64,000 nucleotides of DNA from Candidatus Melainabacteria bacterium (GCA_003963305.1 RXJR01000026.1:1-64000), one strand, 5' to 3'. Counted from the stretch's first letter, positions 24,660 through 34,812 are shown. Notes: a model not told the origin generated them from the sequence alone. Translations and numbers: made by a program.

Positions 24660-25736
24660 ATGACCGAGACAGTTACACCACTAAGGGAAAAAATCAATGC
24701 GCCTCAAATAGGCTTCTTTGAAAAGTGGCTTACTGTATGGGTCTTCCTTTGCATTGTGGCAGGCATTATTCTCGGACAGTTAATTCCCGAAGTCTTCAGA
24801 GTTATAGGTTCGATAGAAATAGCCCAAGTAAACATTCCCGTCGGTGTTTTAATTTGGGTAATGGTCATCCCAATGCTGCTAAAGATCGACTTCAAATCAA
24901 TCGATCAAGTTAAACAACATTGGCGCGGAATGGGCGTAACGCTTTTTATAAATTGGGCGATCAAGCCGTTTTCAATGGCATTGCTGGGATTCATCTTCAT
25001 CAGACATGTCTTCGCACCATATCTTCCAGTCGGTCAAATCGACAGCTATATCGCTGGTTTAATTATTCTGGCAGCGGCTCCCTGTACGGCTATGGTGTTC
25101 GTTTGGAGTCAATTGACAAAAGGTGACCCATATTTCACACTCAGTCAGGTTGCTGTAAACGATCTGATTATGGTATTTGCCTTCGCTCCTATAGTCGGAC
25201 TGTTGCTTGGACTTTCATCAATTACGGTGCCGTGGAACACGCTTCTAATTTCAGTTGGTTTGTACATCGTTGTACCCGTGATAATTTCACAACTCTGGCG
25301 TGGTATGACGCTCAAAGGCGGACCAGAAGCGCTTGAAAAAACACTCAAAATGTTAAGTCCACTTTCGTTGGTCGCACTACTCACAACATTGGTTCTACTG
25401 TTTGGCTTCCAAGGAAAGGCTATCATCCAACAACCGCTAGTAATTGCGATGCTGGCTGTACCAATATTGATTCAGGTGTATCTAAACTCCGCATTGGCAT
25501 ACTGGCTGAATAAGCGCTTTGGTGTAGCTCATTGTGTGGCTGGACCGTCCGCGTTAATCGGCGCCAGCAACTTTTTTGAACTTGCAGTAGCGACAGCAAT
25601 CAGCCTATTCGGATTTAACTCAGGTGCCGCACTAGCTACTGTTGTAGGTGTTCTTATCGAAGTCCCGGTCATGTTGTCTGTCGTAAAAATCGTCAATTCC
25701 AGTAAAGATTGGTACGAGAGAAACACCGCAAATTAA
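24660..25736 (+). CDS. acr3: arsenite efflux permease Acr3
   Basis: This ten-helix permease of the BART superfamily extrudes As(III). The 358-residue protein begins, from the ATG at 24660, with FFEKWLTVWVFLCIVAGIILG as in other Acr3 proteins; an upstream ATG at 24582 would add 26 polar residues. AAPCTAMVFVWS carries the conserved Cys of the transport site. It ends the arsR-arsI-arsC-acr3 operon. No lesion is visible. Confidence 0.92.
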   Translation: MTETVTPLREKINAPQIGFFEKWLTVWVFLCIVAGIILGQLIPEVFRVIGSIEIAQVNIPVGVLIWVMVIPMLLKIDFKSIDQVKQHWRGMGVTLFINWAIKPFSMALLGFIFIRHVFAPYLPVGQIDSYIAGLIILAAAPCTAMVFVWSQLTKGDPYFTLSQVAVNDLIMVFAFAPIVGLLLGLSSITVPWNTLLISVGLYIVVPVIISQLWRGMTLKGGPEALEKTLKMLSPLSLVALLTTLVLLFGFQGKAIIQQPLVIAMLAVPILIQVYLNSALAYWLNKRFGVAHCVAGPSALIGASNFFELAVATAISLFGFNSGAALATVVGVLIEVPVMLSVVKIVNSSKDWYERNTAN

Positions 25737-25829
25737 AGCACTGAAGATCATATAAAGCTGTGATTGCTGATAGCTTAGAAGCCGTCAAAAGCTGGCTCTT
25801 CAGTGAGCGATTAATTGCACTATGACTAC

Positions 25830-26141
25830 AGATGAAGACAAACTGCGTACGTGTCACAAAGGTTTCGAAAGCACCATCCTTCCGACGAATCGGAAACTCC
25901 ATATGAAAGGGCTTTGCAAGGCTCGCTTTCCAACGTTCTACTACCTTCGGCAAAATAGTAGGATCGTGGACTTTTTCCCAACCCCAACCTTCCATCTCTT
26001 CAAAGTGGTGCCGGTGTAGTCATACCAGCCTTGGTTATAAAAATCGATGTGACCGTCAGCTTTTGCAGTCCAACCGAGTTGTGGCATAAGATCGAATAAG
26101 GCACAGAATTGAGTTGCTTCTTCCTCAGCCTTAGCATTCAC
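25830..26141 (-). pseudogene. fragment of PAS-domain sensor kinase
   Basis: Read on the minus strand, ALFDLMPQLGWTAKADGHIDFYNQGWYDYTG (about 26110-26015) and, in another frame, EGWGWEKVHDPTILPKVVERWKASL (about 25995-25920) together make a PAS fold of the type in histidine kinases. A frameshift near 26000 splits them. No kinase domain follows. It is a decayed remnant between the ars and copper operons. Confidence 0.7.
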
Positions 26142-26409
26142 CGCGTCTTCGAGCGGTTATTTGAAGCGTGCAATTCACTATTTGCAGTTTCTAAATCCGC
26201 TGCTTGTCGCCAACGCCTTATTAACATCGTCCAACTCTTGCGGACAGCGCGGACAGACTAGATAGATCATTGCTTCGACGGCTCTCACCAGACCGAATTT
26301 GTTCGAGAATTGTTTGAAAACATTCAACACGCCAAGTCCAACTATGCTTTCAAAAAGTGCAATGTACAGATGGTGATAACTCAAAAGCCGTATATCTCAT
26401 ATCAACCGA

Positions 26410-26668
26410 TCGATAAAGGCTTGGCAGGTCCTGGTCTGCTTGCAAAAAAATGCCACTGACAAATTCTGATTGCATTTGCGTCCTTGAATATTTCCATCAA
26501 TTGTTCGATGGCGGATAGACTCCTTAGCCTCTGTCAGTCCGTTCAGGCGATGAGATGAGCCCCTGCGCCTCATACTGGTGGATTGTTTGTGAGCTGACGC
26601 CAAGCTGTTTTGCGACTATGCCAACTAAAGATTCCTTGTTTATATTGTCACTATAAACCCTCTAATAT
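26410..26668 (-). pseudogene. decayed MerR-family regulator
   Basis: On the minus strand LVGIVAKQLGVSSQTIHQYEAQGLISSP (about 26643-26560) is a MerR-type winged HTH. The frame then meets a stop where a one-base loss (GGCTAAGG for GGCTAnAGG) shifts GYR-SLSAIEQLMEIFKDAN into another frame. Upstream a MerR-type promoter (TTGACT, 20-base spacer with an ACTCTC/GAGGGT dyad, TATAGT at about 26685-26654) survives. It is divergent from the copper operon and may be its lost regulator. The rest of 25737-26863 holds no gene. Confidence 0.65.
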
Positions 26669-26863
26669 ATTTGAGAGTCAAGAGGCGTTTTGGAGTTGCG
26701 TGTTGTAAACAGATCGGTCGCAATGAAGGAACAAGCCAGCGGATATGAAACTCGTGCAATCTAGGCAAGGCAATGGATTTGCCGGTCGGGAAGGGCGACG
26801 ACATTCGCGAAGCAATTTCTAAGTGTTGTACAATGTCCCAGCGTGTACTCTTGCAAGGGAAAT

Positions 26864-27259
26864 ATGGTCAAGCGGCTCATCTGTCTGATTTTCGCCTTCA
26901 TCGCAGCTGCCAGTAGTGGCGGCTGGGGGCGGGCTGCCTATGCTGGTACACAGGCTTGCGCCAGCCCAATTATGGCATGCTGTGCAGGTAAGACACATTC
27001 TTGCTGCGAGACGAAAGCCGCAACTGGCAGCGAGCAAGCGGCGTCTTGTGGTTGCAGCGGACAACCGGAACCACAAGCGATGAGCTGTTCCGTGTTCAAG
27101 CTTGCACCGGAGCTTTTAAAAGTCGTTGTTGTGGCGTTGATTTCGCTAATCGGTCTAGCTTTTGCAATCGCGACCTGCTCGCTTAGATATTTTGAAATTG
27201 ATTGCTGGCGACCGCCCAAGATACCGCTATTTCTTTTCTATCGAGTCCTAAAAATCTAA
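26864..27259 (+). CDS. secreted or membrane Cys-rich protein
   Basis: From the ATG at 26864 the 131-residue protein begins with a signal-type segment (VKRLICLIFAFIAAASSGGWGRAAYAG). A Cys-rich region follows (CASPIMACCAGKTHSCCE, ASCGCSG), then one transmembrane segment near the C-terminus (about 86-104). It probably binds soft metals on the periplasmic side. It lies about 100 bases upstream of the RND pump genes in the same direction. The family is not recognised. Confidence 0.6.
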   Translation: MVKRLICLIFAFIAAASSGGWGRAAYAGTQACASPIMACCAGKTHSCCETKAATGSEQAASCGCSGQPEPQAMSCSVFKLAPELLKVVVVALISLIGLAFAIATCSLRYFEIDCWRPPKIPLFLFYRVLKI

Positions 27260-27357
27260 AAACATCCCTCTTCTGATCTGGGCAAAGCTGGCTGTCAGCT
27301 CTGCCTAAGTGTGTTCGTCTAGAAGGGGGCTGGCTGGTTTCAGTCAGCATAAAGAAC

Positions 27358-29280
27358 TTGGCACAAGATACAAACGCCTATTCGCCTGCGCGTCTATGGC
27401 TAAAAAAGAATATTTGGTCTTTAACTTCACTCGCTGTCGTAGTGCTGGCGTGCTTCTTCATCGTTCAGCACTTCAAAAAACCTGGACAGATGAGTGTCAT
27501 CGAGTCGCAAGCCATGGACATGACGGCCATGAAACCGACACGTGGAGCCGTCCCAGTTGCTGTTGCTGCTGCTAAAGAAGATGAGCTGGATGCGTCAGTC
27601 ACATACACTGGAGCAGTTCAGGCGTTTGAAGACGAGGACGTTTATCCGCGCATCACAGGACGGATTGTGGCAATGCCAGTCTACCCGGGTGATAGGGTCA
27701 AGCCAGGTCAACTACTGGTTCAACTGGACCCGGCTGTAAACTCGGAATACTCAGCTAAATTGCAAGAATCGCAGTATGCAGCCGATGCAGCGGTACACAA
27801 CTCAAGCATTGCTAAAGAAGAGCTGACGCAAAAGGCATTTGATCTAGATGCAGCAAAAGCAGCTGAGGATGCTGTACTAGAAGAGCTGAAGCAGGCCCAA
27901 GCAGATCTCGATTACTGGACGGCTGAAATATCCCGTGAGACCAGTCTTCTCAAGACGCAGGTGATTTCTCAGCAAGAATTCGATGACGAGCAGAACAAAT
28001 ACAAGCAGGCGAAAGCCAAAGTAAAACAGATGACGTCGAAGCTGGCGCAGGCAAAGAATGCACGGCTTTCAGCCTTCGCTGCATCCGAGGCAGCAGCTCA
28101 CCATGTCGGTCATATCATGCTTACTGCCAAAGAAGCACAAGCCGCACAGCAGACGGCGGAGATAACCAATAGCTATACACGCATCCTAGCGCAATCACCA
28201 GGCGTTGTCACGAAGAGACTGATCAGCCCCGGAGTGACAGTTAGTCCCGGCATGATGATTTTGAAAATCAGTCACATGCGAAAGGTGCGTGTGCAAGCGC
28301 AAGTGGCTCCAGAGGACGCTGCCAGAATAAGCGTGGGCAATTCGGTGCACATAAAAAATGCGGCCAATGCAAAAGAGGAAATTGAGGCGTCGGTCACCGC
28401 CTTGTTTCCTGCCGCCGATCCAAACACTAAAACAGTTGTTGTCGAGGCATTAATAGACAACGTCGGACGACCGTTGGGTGCGCATGGCGTGAGTACAGTG
28501 AAAAATTTAGGCACATTCCGACTGCTACCTGGCGAATACGTGGTTATGCGTATCAGCGTAGGTGAAAAGAGAGCAGTGGTCGTGCCATCTAGCGCCATTA
28601 TTTGGCGCAACGGCAAAGCGCAAGTTTGGAAAGCGCAAGGCGGCTCTGGCAATAAAACCGGCAGCTTGTATACGTGCCTAATGCACCCGGAAATAAAAAG
28701 CCCGCAACCAGGCAAGTGTCCAAAATGTGGCATGGAACTTGTTCCTACTACCGCTTCAGGCTCCATGACAGCACAGCTTGCAGATATTGAAGTTGGTCTG
28801 TCGAATGAAAACGAAACCGAAGTTGTCTCAGGTGTAAAATCCGGCGACTCAGTTATCTATGCCGGTTTTGCCAACCTGCAAGATGGCATGCCAGTGGTAG
28901 CAACTGATTGGGATGACAGCGGTCCGGCAAAGCTGCCGGAGGCTTCAGCCGTCCAACACAACCGGCTGGACGCAAGCAATAAATTCAGCAAGCAGTTCCG
29001 AATCAAAGACATTTATGTATCAACGACGCTTGAGACTTCAGGTAATGCCCGAAACAATTTTGTTTGTCTATTGAAAGACTTGCAAGGCAAGCCTGTAGAA
29101 CACGCAAGCGTAAATGCTAAAACTTCGATGCCTAGCATGTCGATGGCGGGCCCAAATTTGAGCGCTGAAGAAAAATCCGGCGGCCGTTACGTGTTTACAA
29201 CGAATTTTATGAGCGGTCTGTGGCGCATTGATCTAACGATAAACGGCGAAGAAATATCGGTGGATGCAGACGTACCATGA
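27358..29280 (+). CDS. CusB-like periplasmic adaptor with metal-binding domain
   Basis: This membrane fusion protein links the RND pump to the outer-membrane channel. It has 640 residues if it starts at the TTG at 27358, where the ribosome-binding site is weak. An N-terminal anchor (about 18-38) is followed by lipoyl and long helical hairpin regions and beta-barrel parts. At about 438-463 it carries YTCLMHPEIKSPQPGKCPKCG, a heavy-metal-binding domain usually found at the N-terminus of CusB homologs or P-type ATPases. A C-terminal domain of about 100 residues (from about 540) resembles FixH/YtkA-like beta domains with Met-rich SMPSMSMAG. It overlaps the pump gene by four bases. Confidence 0.85.
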   Translation: MAQDTNAYSPARLWLKKNIWSLTSLAVVVLACFFIVQHFKKPGQMSVIESQAMDMTAMKPTRGAVPVAVAAAKEDELDASVTYTGAVQAFEDEDVYPRITGRIVAMPVYPGDRVKPGQLLVQLDPAVNSEYSAKLQESQYAADAAVHNSSIAKEELTQKAFDLDAAKAAEDAVLEELKQAQADLDYWTAEISRETSLLKTQVISQQEFDDEQNKYKQAKAKVKQMTSKLAQAKNARLSAFAASEAAAHHVGHIMLTAKEAQAAQQTAEITNSYTRILAQSPGVVTKRLISPGVTVSPGMMILKISHMRKVRVQAQVAPEDAARISVGNSVHIKNAANAKEEIEASVTALFPAADPNTKTVVVEALIDNVGRPLGAHGVSTVKNLGTFRLLPGEYVVMRISVGEKRAVVVPSSAIIWRNGKAQVWKAQGGSGNKTGSLYTCLMHPEIKSPQPGKCPKCGMELVPTTASGSMTAQLADIEVGLSNENETEVVSGVKSGDSVIYAGFANLQDGMPVVATDWDDSGPAKLPEASAVQHNRLDASNKFSKQFRIKDIYVSTTLETSGNARNNFVCLLKDLQGKPVEHASVNAKTSMPSMSMAGPNLSAEEKSGGRYVFTTNFMSGLWRIDLTINGEEISVDADVP

Positions 29281-32200
29281 ACCACGGCCCATCAGCAAAA
29301 GAACACTTCAACATTTCGGCTTGGTCGATCGATCATCCCTATACTGTCTTTGCCTTTTTTCTGGCAGTGATACTGCTAGCGGTGGCAGCCATCGGCTTCT
29401 ATATGCCCAAGAGGTTGATGCCTTATGTAGAAAGTCCAATGATAGGCATTGTCACCATGCAACCGGGTCTTTCCGCCGAGGACATGGAGCTTTACATCAG
29501 TAAGCCCATAGAAGAGCGTATGGTGGACATCAAAGGCGTTCGCTACATCCGCTCGTCTGCTCAGGAAGGCTTCTCGATGGTGTCGCTTGAGTTCCCTTAC
29601 GGCACAGATATGAAGCGGGCTCTGGTGGATGTGCAAGCACTGATGAACGTAGTGCAAGCAGATCTGCCAGTTACTGGTGCTAACCTGAAGCCTTCATGGG
29701 TTCTGCCGATTGACCCCTTGAACTTGCCAGTTTTAACGTACAACCTGTCGTCTAAAACCATGGACCCTGTGCGGCTGCGCGAGCTTGCTGACAATGAAAT
29801 CACCAATCGACTGAAGCGAATTCCGCATGTTTGGTCAATTTATACTTTTGGCGGCTTTAAGCGTCAGATGCAAGTCTTAGCCAACCGTGACAAACTGTCT
29901 GCCTACGGTTTGTCGATTCTGGATGTGCGGGACGCTCTAGACAAGCAAAATGTGGCACGTCCGGCCGGCAGAATAACCAATCGGGCAAATGAATCGATTG
30001 TTCGTGTCGACACTTTAGCCAAAGACCCGTCACAAGTGGCAAATTATCCGCTCAAAGCGGCGGCGGAAAGCATTGTCTATCTCAAAGACGTTGCCAAAGT
30101 AGTAGATACCTTTTGGGAGAAGCGGGCAGCCTACCATCATGTGCACGACGGACGGATTGACGAAGGCATAGAAGTAAGCGTCATCCAGGAGCCCTCAGCC
30201 AGCAGTCCAGAGGTTATTCGCGGCATAGCAAAAGAAGTCGAGGAAATCAAAAAAGAATATCCGGCGCTTGAGTTTCAAATCAGTTATGACAACTCTGATT
30301 TTGTTCAGATCTTGATGAACAACATGGTCGAAGAATTGCTTGTGGCAGTGCTTTTGACCGGTATTGCCGTGTATTTATTCATCGGCGATTGGCGCGGCAC
30401 TTTAATCTCGATGATCACCATTCCTATTTCACTTTCGATGGCTATTTTGTGCCTGATACCGCTTGGAATGACATTGAACAGCTCCACCTTGATCGGGCTA
30501 TTGCTCTCGATCGGGCGGCTTGTAGACGACTCGATCATCGACATTCACTCAATTGAAAGACATCTGCATATGGGCAAAGACCCGCGCACGGCGACGATCG
30601 ATGGCATCACAGAAGTGCGCCTGGCGGTGGCAGCTTCGACTTTAGTTTTGATACTTGCTCTAGTGCCTCTTCTTTTTTGTGGTGGCATTGTAGAGCAAAT
30701 GTTCGTAGGGCTTGTCTGGCCGATTATTTTTGGTCTGCTGGCGTCATTTTTCGTTTCATTGACACTAACTGCGGTGTTAGCCGAAAAAATTTTACGCGTA
30801 CACGATCTGTCCAGAGAGCCAAAGAACCGCATCGAAAGAACCATACAGAAAAACATACTTTTGCCCTTCGACAGATTTTTGTCCAATCTGGAAGAGCGTT
30901 ATGGGCGGTGTGTGGCGTGGATGTTAGAGCATCGCTTCTTAAATATGACGCGCATTTTGATCACCATAGCTATTGGCTTTACCTTTTACAACTTTATTGG
31001 CAGTGAAATGATGCCTCTAGCCGATGTCGGGCAAGCGTATGGCGTTTTGGAAACTGATGCTGGATCTTCCTTTGAGCAAACAGAGCGCATCACGCGGCAA
31101 GTTGAAAAACTGATGCTCAAACACCCCGAAATCAAGCACGTATCGTCTGAAGTAGGCGTTGACCCTGGCGGCACTTATTTCAACGGCTACAGCATGCAGC
31201 AGGCTAACACAGCCACGTTCATGATTACGTTGTCGGACAAAGACGCGCGAAAAAAAACGATCTGGCAAATTATCGACTCTGTGCAATCGAATGCATTGAG
31301 CCAGATACCAGGGATCAGGCGACTGCAGATAAAAGAGATGGGCTCTGACGTGATGGCGAGCTCACAGGCACCTATTTCAATTCTTGTTACCGGTCCGGAT
31401 TTGAAAGTGGTGACGATGATGGCTGAGCAAGTAGCTCAAGTCGCCAAGACCACTTTTGGTATGCACCAAGTGGCCACCGACTGGGCGTTGTCGAAACCTG
31501 ATTGGGAGATAAAAGTCGATCAAAGGCGGGCATTGGAGGTGGGTCTTACGCCCCAGCAGGTAGCCGATCAAGCCTACTATGCCATAAACGGCGCCCTGAC
31601 TAATGAGTTTTACCGTTTGCCTAATCTCAGGCAACGGACAATCCAAGTTCGCTACGACGAACCGCAAAGAAAAACGCCTCAAGAGCTGCTTTTGATGAAA
31701 GTGTCAAATGCAAGTGGTGAACAAATTCCCCTTAAAACCATAGCCAGCCTTAATTTCAGACAGGCGCCGTCGTTAATAAATCATGACCAGATGCGGCGAG
31801 CGGTAACTGTCATGGGCTACTACCGCATCGGCGAGCCCCCGTCGATGGACACATCAATGGACGTAATGATGAAGGCGATGGCGAAACTCAACTGGCCGCC
31901 CGGCTACACCATCGAGATGCGTGGCGACATGACCCAGATGATGGATTCGTTTTCGCGTTTATTGGTGGGGCTGCAATTGGCGATTGTCTTCATTTTCCTT
32001 TTGCTAGTCGGTCAGTTCAAAGGTTTTCTGCAACCGCTTCAGATGATCTTTTCCCTGCCCCTTGAATTGGCTGGTGTTTTCATAGCTCTTTGGTTGGCTC
32101 ATCAAGCCTTTTCCACGGTATCAATTATGGCCGTGATTATTCTGACAGGCATGGACATTACTACTGCGATTTTGCTTATCGACCAGATTATGCGCTTCAG

Positions 32201-32483
32201 GCATGAGGGAATGCCCAGGAACGAAGCCATTATCAAAGCTTGCCCGATTCGTTTGAGACCGATTTTGATGACATCGGTAATCACAATCATCGTCATGTTA
32301 CCTGTGGCGTTGTTTCCCAAAACTGGCATGGATGCTTATTCACCACTTGGAACAGTTATTGTCGGTGGACTTTTAATTGGCACTTTGCTCAGTCTTTTTG
32401 ACATACCGATCATGCATGCCTACGTTGATGATTTCAGCAACTGGATTAAAAGAAAGCTTCCAGGGGCGGAGGTGCGTGACTGA
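29277..32483 (+). CDS. CusA-type heavy-metal RND efflux pump
   Basis: This inner-membrane proton-driven pump has 1068 residues, the family length. The N-terminal helix begins at about 24 (TVFAFFLAVILLAVAAIGF). TM4 carries GRLVDDSIIDIHSIERHL (about 414-431) with the paired Asp used for proton relay; the second half repeats the porter and 6-TM layout. Its operon, with a Met/Cys-rich adaptor and a multicopper oxidase, suggests Cu(I)/Ag(I) as substrate. Substrate choice is inferred from context. It overlaps the outer-membrane gene by one base (TGATG). Confidence 0.9.
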   Translation: MNHGPSAKEHFNISAWSIDHPYTVFAFFLAVILLAVAAIGFYMPKRLMPYVESPMIGIVTMQPGLSAEDMELYISKPIEERMVDIKGVRYIRSSAQEGFSMVSLEFPYGTDMKRALVDVQALMNVVQADLPVTGANLKPSWVLPIDPLNLPVLTYNLSSKTMDPVRLRELADNEITNRLKRIPHVWSIYTFGGFKRQMQVLANRDKLSAYGLSILDVRDALDKQNVARPAGRITNRANESIVRVDTLAKDPSQVANYPLKAAAESIVYLKDVAKVVDTFWEKRAAYHHVHDGRIDEGIEVSVIQEPSASSPEVIRGIAKEVEEIKKEYPALEFQISYDNSDFVQILMNNMVEELLVAVLLTGIAVYLFIGDWRGTLISMITIPISLSMAILCLIPLGMTLNSSTLIGLLLSIGRLVDDSIIDIHSIERHLHMGKDPRTATIDGITEVRLAVAASTLVLILALVPLLFCGGIVEQMFVGLVWPIIFGLLASFFVSLTLTAVLAEKILRVHDLSREPKNRIERTIQKNILLPFDRFLSNLEERYGRCVAWMLEHRFLNMTRILITIAIGFTFYNFIGSEMMPLADVGQAYGVLETDAGSSFEQTERITRQVEKLMLKHPEIKHVSSEVGVDPGGTYFNGYSMQQANTATFMITLSDKDARKKTIWQIIDSVQSNALSQIPGIRRLQIKEMGSDVMASSQAPISILVTGPDLKVVTMMAEQVAQVAKTTFGMHQVATDWALSKPDWEIKVDQRRALEVGLTPQQVADQAYYAINGALTNEFYRLPNLRQRTIQVRYDEPQRKTPQELLLMKVSNASGEQIPLKTIASLNFRQAPSLINHDQMRRAVTVMGYYRIGEPPSMDTSMDVMMKAMAKLNWPPGYTIEMRGDMTQMMDSFSRLLVGLQLAIVFIFLLLVGQFKGFLQPLQMIFSLPLELAGVFIALWLAHQAFSTVSIMAVIILTGMDITTAILLIDQIMRFRHEGMPRNEAIIKACPIRLRPILMTSVITIIVMLPVALFPKTGMDAYSPLGTVIVGGLLIGTLLSLFDIPIMHAYVDDFSNWIKRKLPGAEVRD

Positions 32484-33910
32484 TGAGAAGACTTAGTCTA
32501 GCGCTTTCATTTTTACTGATGGTGTTTTCACATTCGCCAACACAGGCGCAAGATGCGCCTTTTTCTGAACCACAGGCAACGACGGAGCAAGAAGTAGGCG
32601 TCAACAATCCAATCAAACTGACAATTTCCGCCACAGCACTTGGCTCTGATCTACCGACTGTGACCGGACCGCTGACGATGGACCAGGCAGTGCAGTCCGG
32701 CTTGAAAAACAACCTGGATAACAAGCAATCGCTTTTGGACACGGAAATATCGAGGCTTAATAGTCGGGCAGCCCTGGCACGGTTTGGACCGAACATCTCC
32801 TTGAGCACCTTTTATTCGACTTCATCGTTGAACCAGATGCTTTTCTACCCAAACGATGGCGTTGTAGCTTCGGCACCAATGCAACCAATAGTTAGAGGAA
32901 GCTCCTTTAGCACGATAGTGGCAGGTGTGCAGCCACTCTTCACAGGCGGCTATCTGCGGGGTAATTATCGGGCTGCAAAGTCGTCAGAGCGTCAGTCGCT
33001 AGCTAAGTATCAACAGTCTCGCATTGACATAGCCAGAACGATTAAGCAAGCGTATCTTCAATGCGTTTGGAACCGAGCCCGCTTGCAAGTCGACACTGAT
33101 TACGTCAAATTCCGCACTTTGTCCACATCAAACATGCACCAGCGGATGGTTGATGGTAAAGCACCAAGAGCGGACTTTTTGCGAGAAGAGGCGGAATTGG
33201 CTCAGGCAAAAGCTCAGGTGAATCGAGATTATCGAGACTTCAACGTTTCGATAATCAACTTGAAAGCAGCCATGGGAGCAAATTTAAGTTCGCTCATCGA
33301 TGTAACTGAAGGCTTAAACTACGCACAAAATCAAAAGGACCTTAATGGATATCTGAACGCTGCCGGCACCAATCGGCCGGAAATAAGACAGGCTCAGTCG
33401 AAAGTTGAGGAAATGAAGGCCAGGAAGCTGATTGCAAGAAGTCAGTACCTGCCACATGTTGATCTTTATGGACTAGGAAGCAACATAACAGGCACCAGTC
33501 CTGATGGCACTGCCGAAGGCAAGTTTGGTGGATTTGTCAGTGTAATCGGACATTACACCTTGTACGATTCCGGGCAACGCTCAGCACAATTGCATTCGGC
33601 TCACAAGGCAATTACACAATCTGGATATGCGCTTCAGCAAACCAGACTGAAGGTAGCTCAAGAGGTGTCGACGGCCTGGGTAGACCTTGATTTAAGTGCA
33701 CGGAATGTCGATCTGGCTAAGTCCCAGGTTGTCTCAGCCGAAGAAGATTTTCGCTTGATAAAAACCCGCTACAACATCGGTAAGTCGACGGCGCTCGAAC
33801 AATTCGATGCCGCCGTCAAGTTGTATCGGGCGAGACTAGCTCTTACCGAATCGATCTACAACTACCGACTGGCTCAGACGCAGATTGTCTGGGCAAGCGG
33901 CGACATCTAA
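32483..33910 (+). CDS. TolC-family outer-membrane efflux protein
   Basis: This 475-residue outer-membrane channel starts with a signal peptide (RRLSLALSFLLMVFSHSPTQAQ). The two internally duplicated OEP domains show long coiled-coil helices with Ala/Gln/Leu-rich heptads (for example QSRIDIARTIKQAYLQCVW and RTALEQFDAAVKLYRARL-like segments). It directly follows the pump, completing the tripartite CusCBA-type system. Confidence 0.88.
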   Translation: MRRLSLALSFLLMVFSHSPTQAQDAPFSEPQATTEQEVGVNNPIKLTISATALGSDLPTVTGPLTMDQAVQSGLKNNLDNKQSLLDTEISRLNSRAALARFGPNISLSTFYSTSSLNQMLFYPNDGVVASAPMQPIVRGSSFSTIVAGVQPLFTGGYLRGNYRAAKSSERQSLAKYQQSRIDIARTIKQAYLQCVWNRARLQVDTDYVKFRTLSTSNMHQRMVDGKAPRADFLREEAELAQAKAQVNRDYRDFNVSIINLKAAMGANLSSLIDVTEGLNYAQNQKDLNGYLNAAGTNRPEIRQAQSKVEEMKARKLIARSQYLPHVDLYGLGSNITGTSPDGTAEGKFGGFVSVIGHYTLYDSGQRSAQLHSAHKAITQSGYALQQTRLKVAQEVSTAWVDLDLSARNVDLAKSQVVSAEEDFRLIKTRYNIGKSTALEQFDAAVKLYRARLALTESIYNYRLAQTQIVWASGDI

Positions 33911-33925
33911 ACAAGGAGAAAACAA

Positions 33926-34321
33926 ATGATCAAAGCAACGTTAAAAGCAGCTTTATTGGTGACTTTTCTGACTAGCTCCACTAGTTTTGCTAGTTTCGCC
34001 CACGAAGGTGAGAGTGACAGCAAGCCTTCTGGAACGCAGGTGGGCACCGTGCATGGCGTGATCGGAGACAGCATGTGCAAAACGGATCACAAAGGAATGA
34101 TCAAGAGTGGCAAGTATGGAAAGACTGATGCCGACTGCATCGCTAAGTGTCTTAAAGATGGCATGAAGTTGACTCTTGAAGATCAAAAGACAAACACCTC
34201 ATACACGTTCGTCAATTCAAAAGAAGCCAAAGCCTTCGCTGGCAAGAAGGTTGCCGTTACCGGACACATCGATCACACCAACAAAGTAATACACATTCAT
34301 TCCATCAAAGCAGAAAAATAG
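33926..34321 (+). CDS. periplasmic protein of copper operon (DUF5818-like)
   Basis: A signal peptide (about 1-25, ending ASFA) precedes a domain with VHGVIGDSMCKTDH, DADCIAKCLKDG and GKKVAVTGHIDHTNKVIHIHSI. The three Cys and several His residues suggest a metal- or redox-active periplasmic OB-type domain, resembling small proteins with CxxxC and a VTG segment (DUF5818 style). It lies 15 bases after the TolC-like gene behind CAAGGAGAAA. Function unknown; a metallochaperone role is a hypothesis. Confidence 0.65.
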   Translation: MIKATLKAALLVTFLTSSTSFASFAHEGESDSKPSGTQVGTVHGVIGDSMCKTDHKGMIKSGKYGKTDADCIAKCLKDGMKLTLEDQKTNTSYTFVNSKEAKAFAGKKVAVTGHIDHTNKVIHIHSIKAEK

Positions 34322-34347
34322 GCAATCTCAGAAGGAGGGAGAAAACC

Positions 34348-34812
34348 GTGGCGGAGTCAATTTTTCAAGGGTTAACTACAAGAAACATTCAAATAGCCCA
34401 ACTAGGGTTGCTTCTTGGCGGGATCTCCCTCCTGTTGGTGGAGATCAGATTCGAGCACCAGGCAGTTTTGGCTGACAAATGGCAAGCGTGGATACCTATT
34501 ACTTATCTGGCACTGGCGCTTTTGCTAGGTACTGTCGCGCTTGTGTGCTTAAGGAGTTTCGGCAAAAATTTGTTAATTGTCCTTTTTTCCGGACTGGCGG
34601 CTTTGGGCATAGCGGGCTTTTGCTTTCACAGCCTGGGCAAACCGGTCAAGCAAGTATCCGAGGTTGTCTCGGTGGACTTTAGCAAACCTGGTCAACTCAA
34701 GGCTGATGATGGCGAAGAGTCACACCCACCAATATTGGCACCTCTGGCGTTGGTTGGGCTGGGAGTACTTGGGATCTCGACATGTCTGATAAAAACAGAA
34801 GGAGTGAGTTGA
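34348..34812 (+). CDS. four-TM membrane protein
   Basis: A GTG start at 34348 follows AGAAGGAGGG. The 154-residue protein has hydrophobic segments near 18-32, 49-66, 72-92 and 128-147, with a polar stretch before the last. No family is recognised. Its stop overlaps the next gene's start (TGATG), so it belongs to the copper operon and might form part of its periplasmic or membrane machinery. Confidence 0.65.
   Translation: MAESIFQGLTTRNIQIAQLGLLLGGISLLLVEIRFEHQAVLADKWQAWIPITYLALALLLGTVALVCLRSFGKNLLIVLFSGLAALGIAGFCFHSLGKPVKQVSEVVSVDFSKPGQLKADDGEESHPPILAPLALVGLGVLGISTCLIKTEGVS

Noticed and set aside
30005-30012. Single TGTCGACA inside the CusA-type gene
   Set aside because: One copy per about 65 kb is expected by chance, and it lies in coding sequence away from the clusters.
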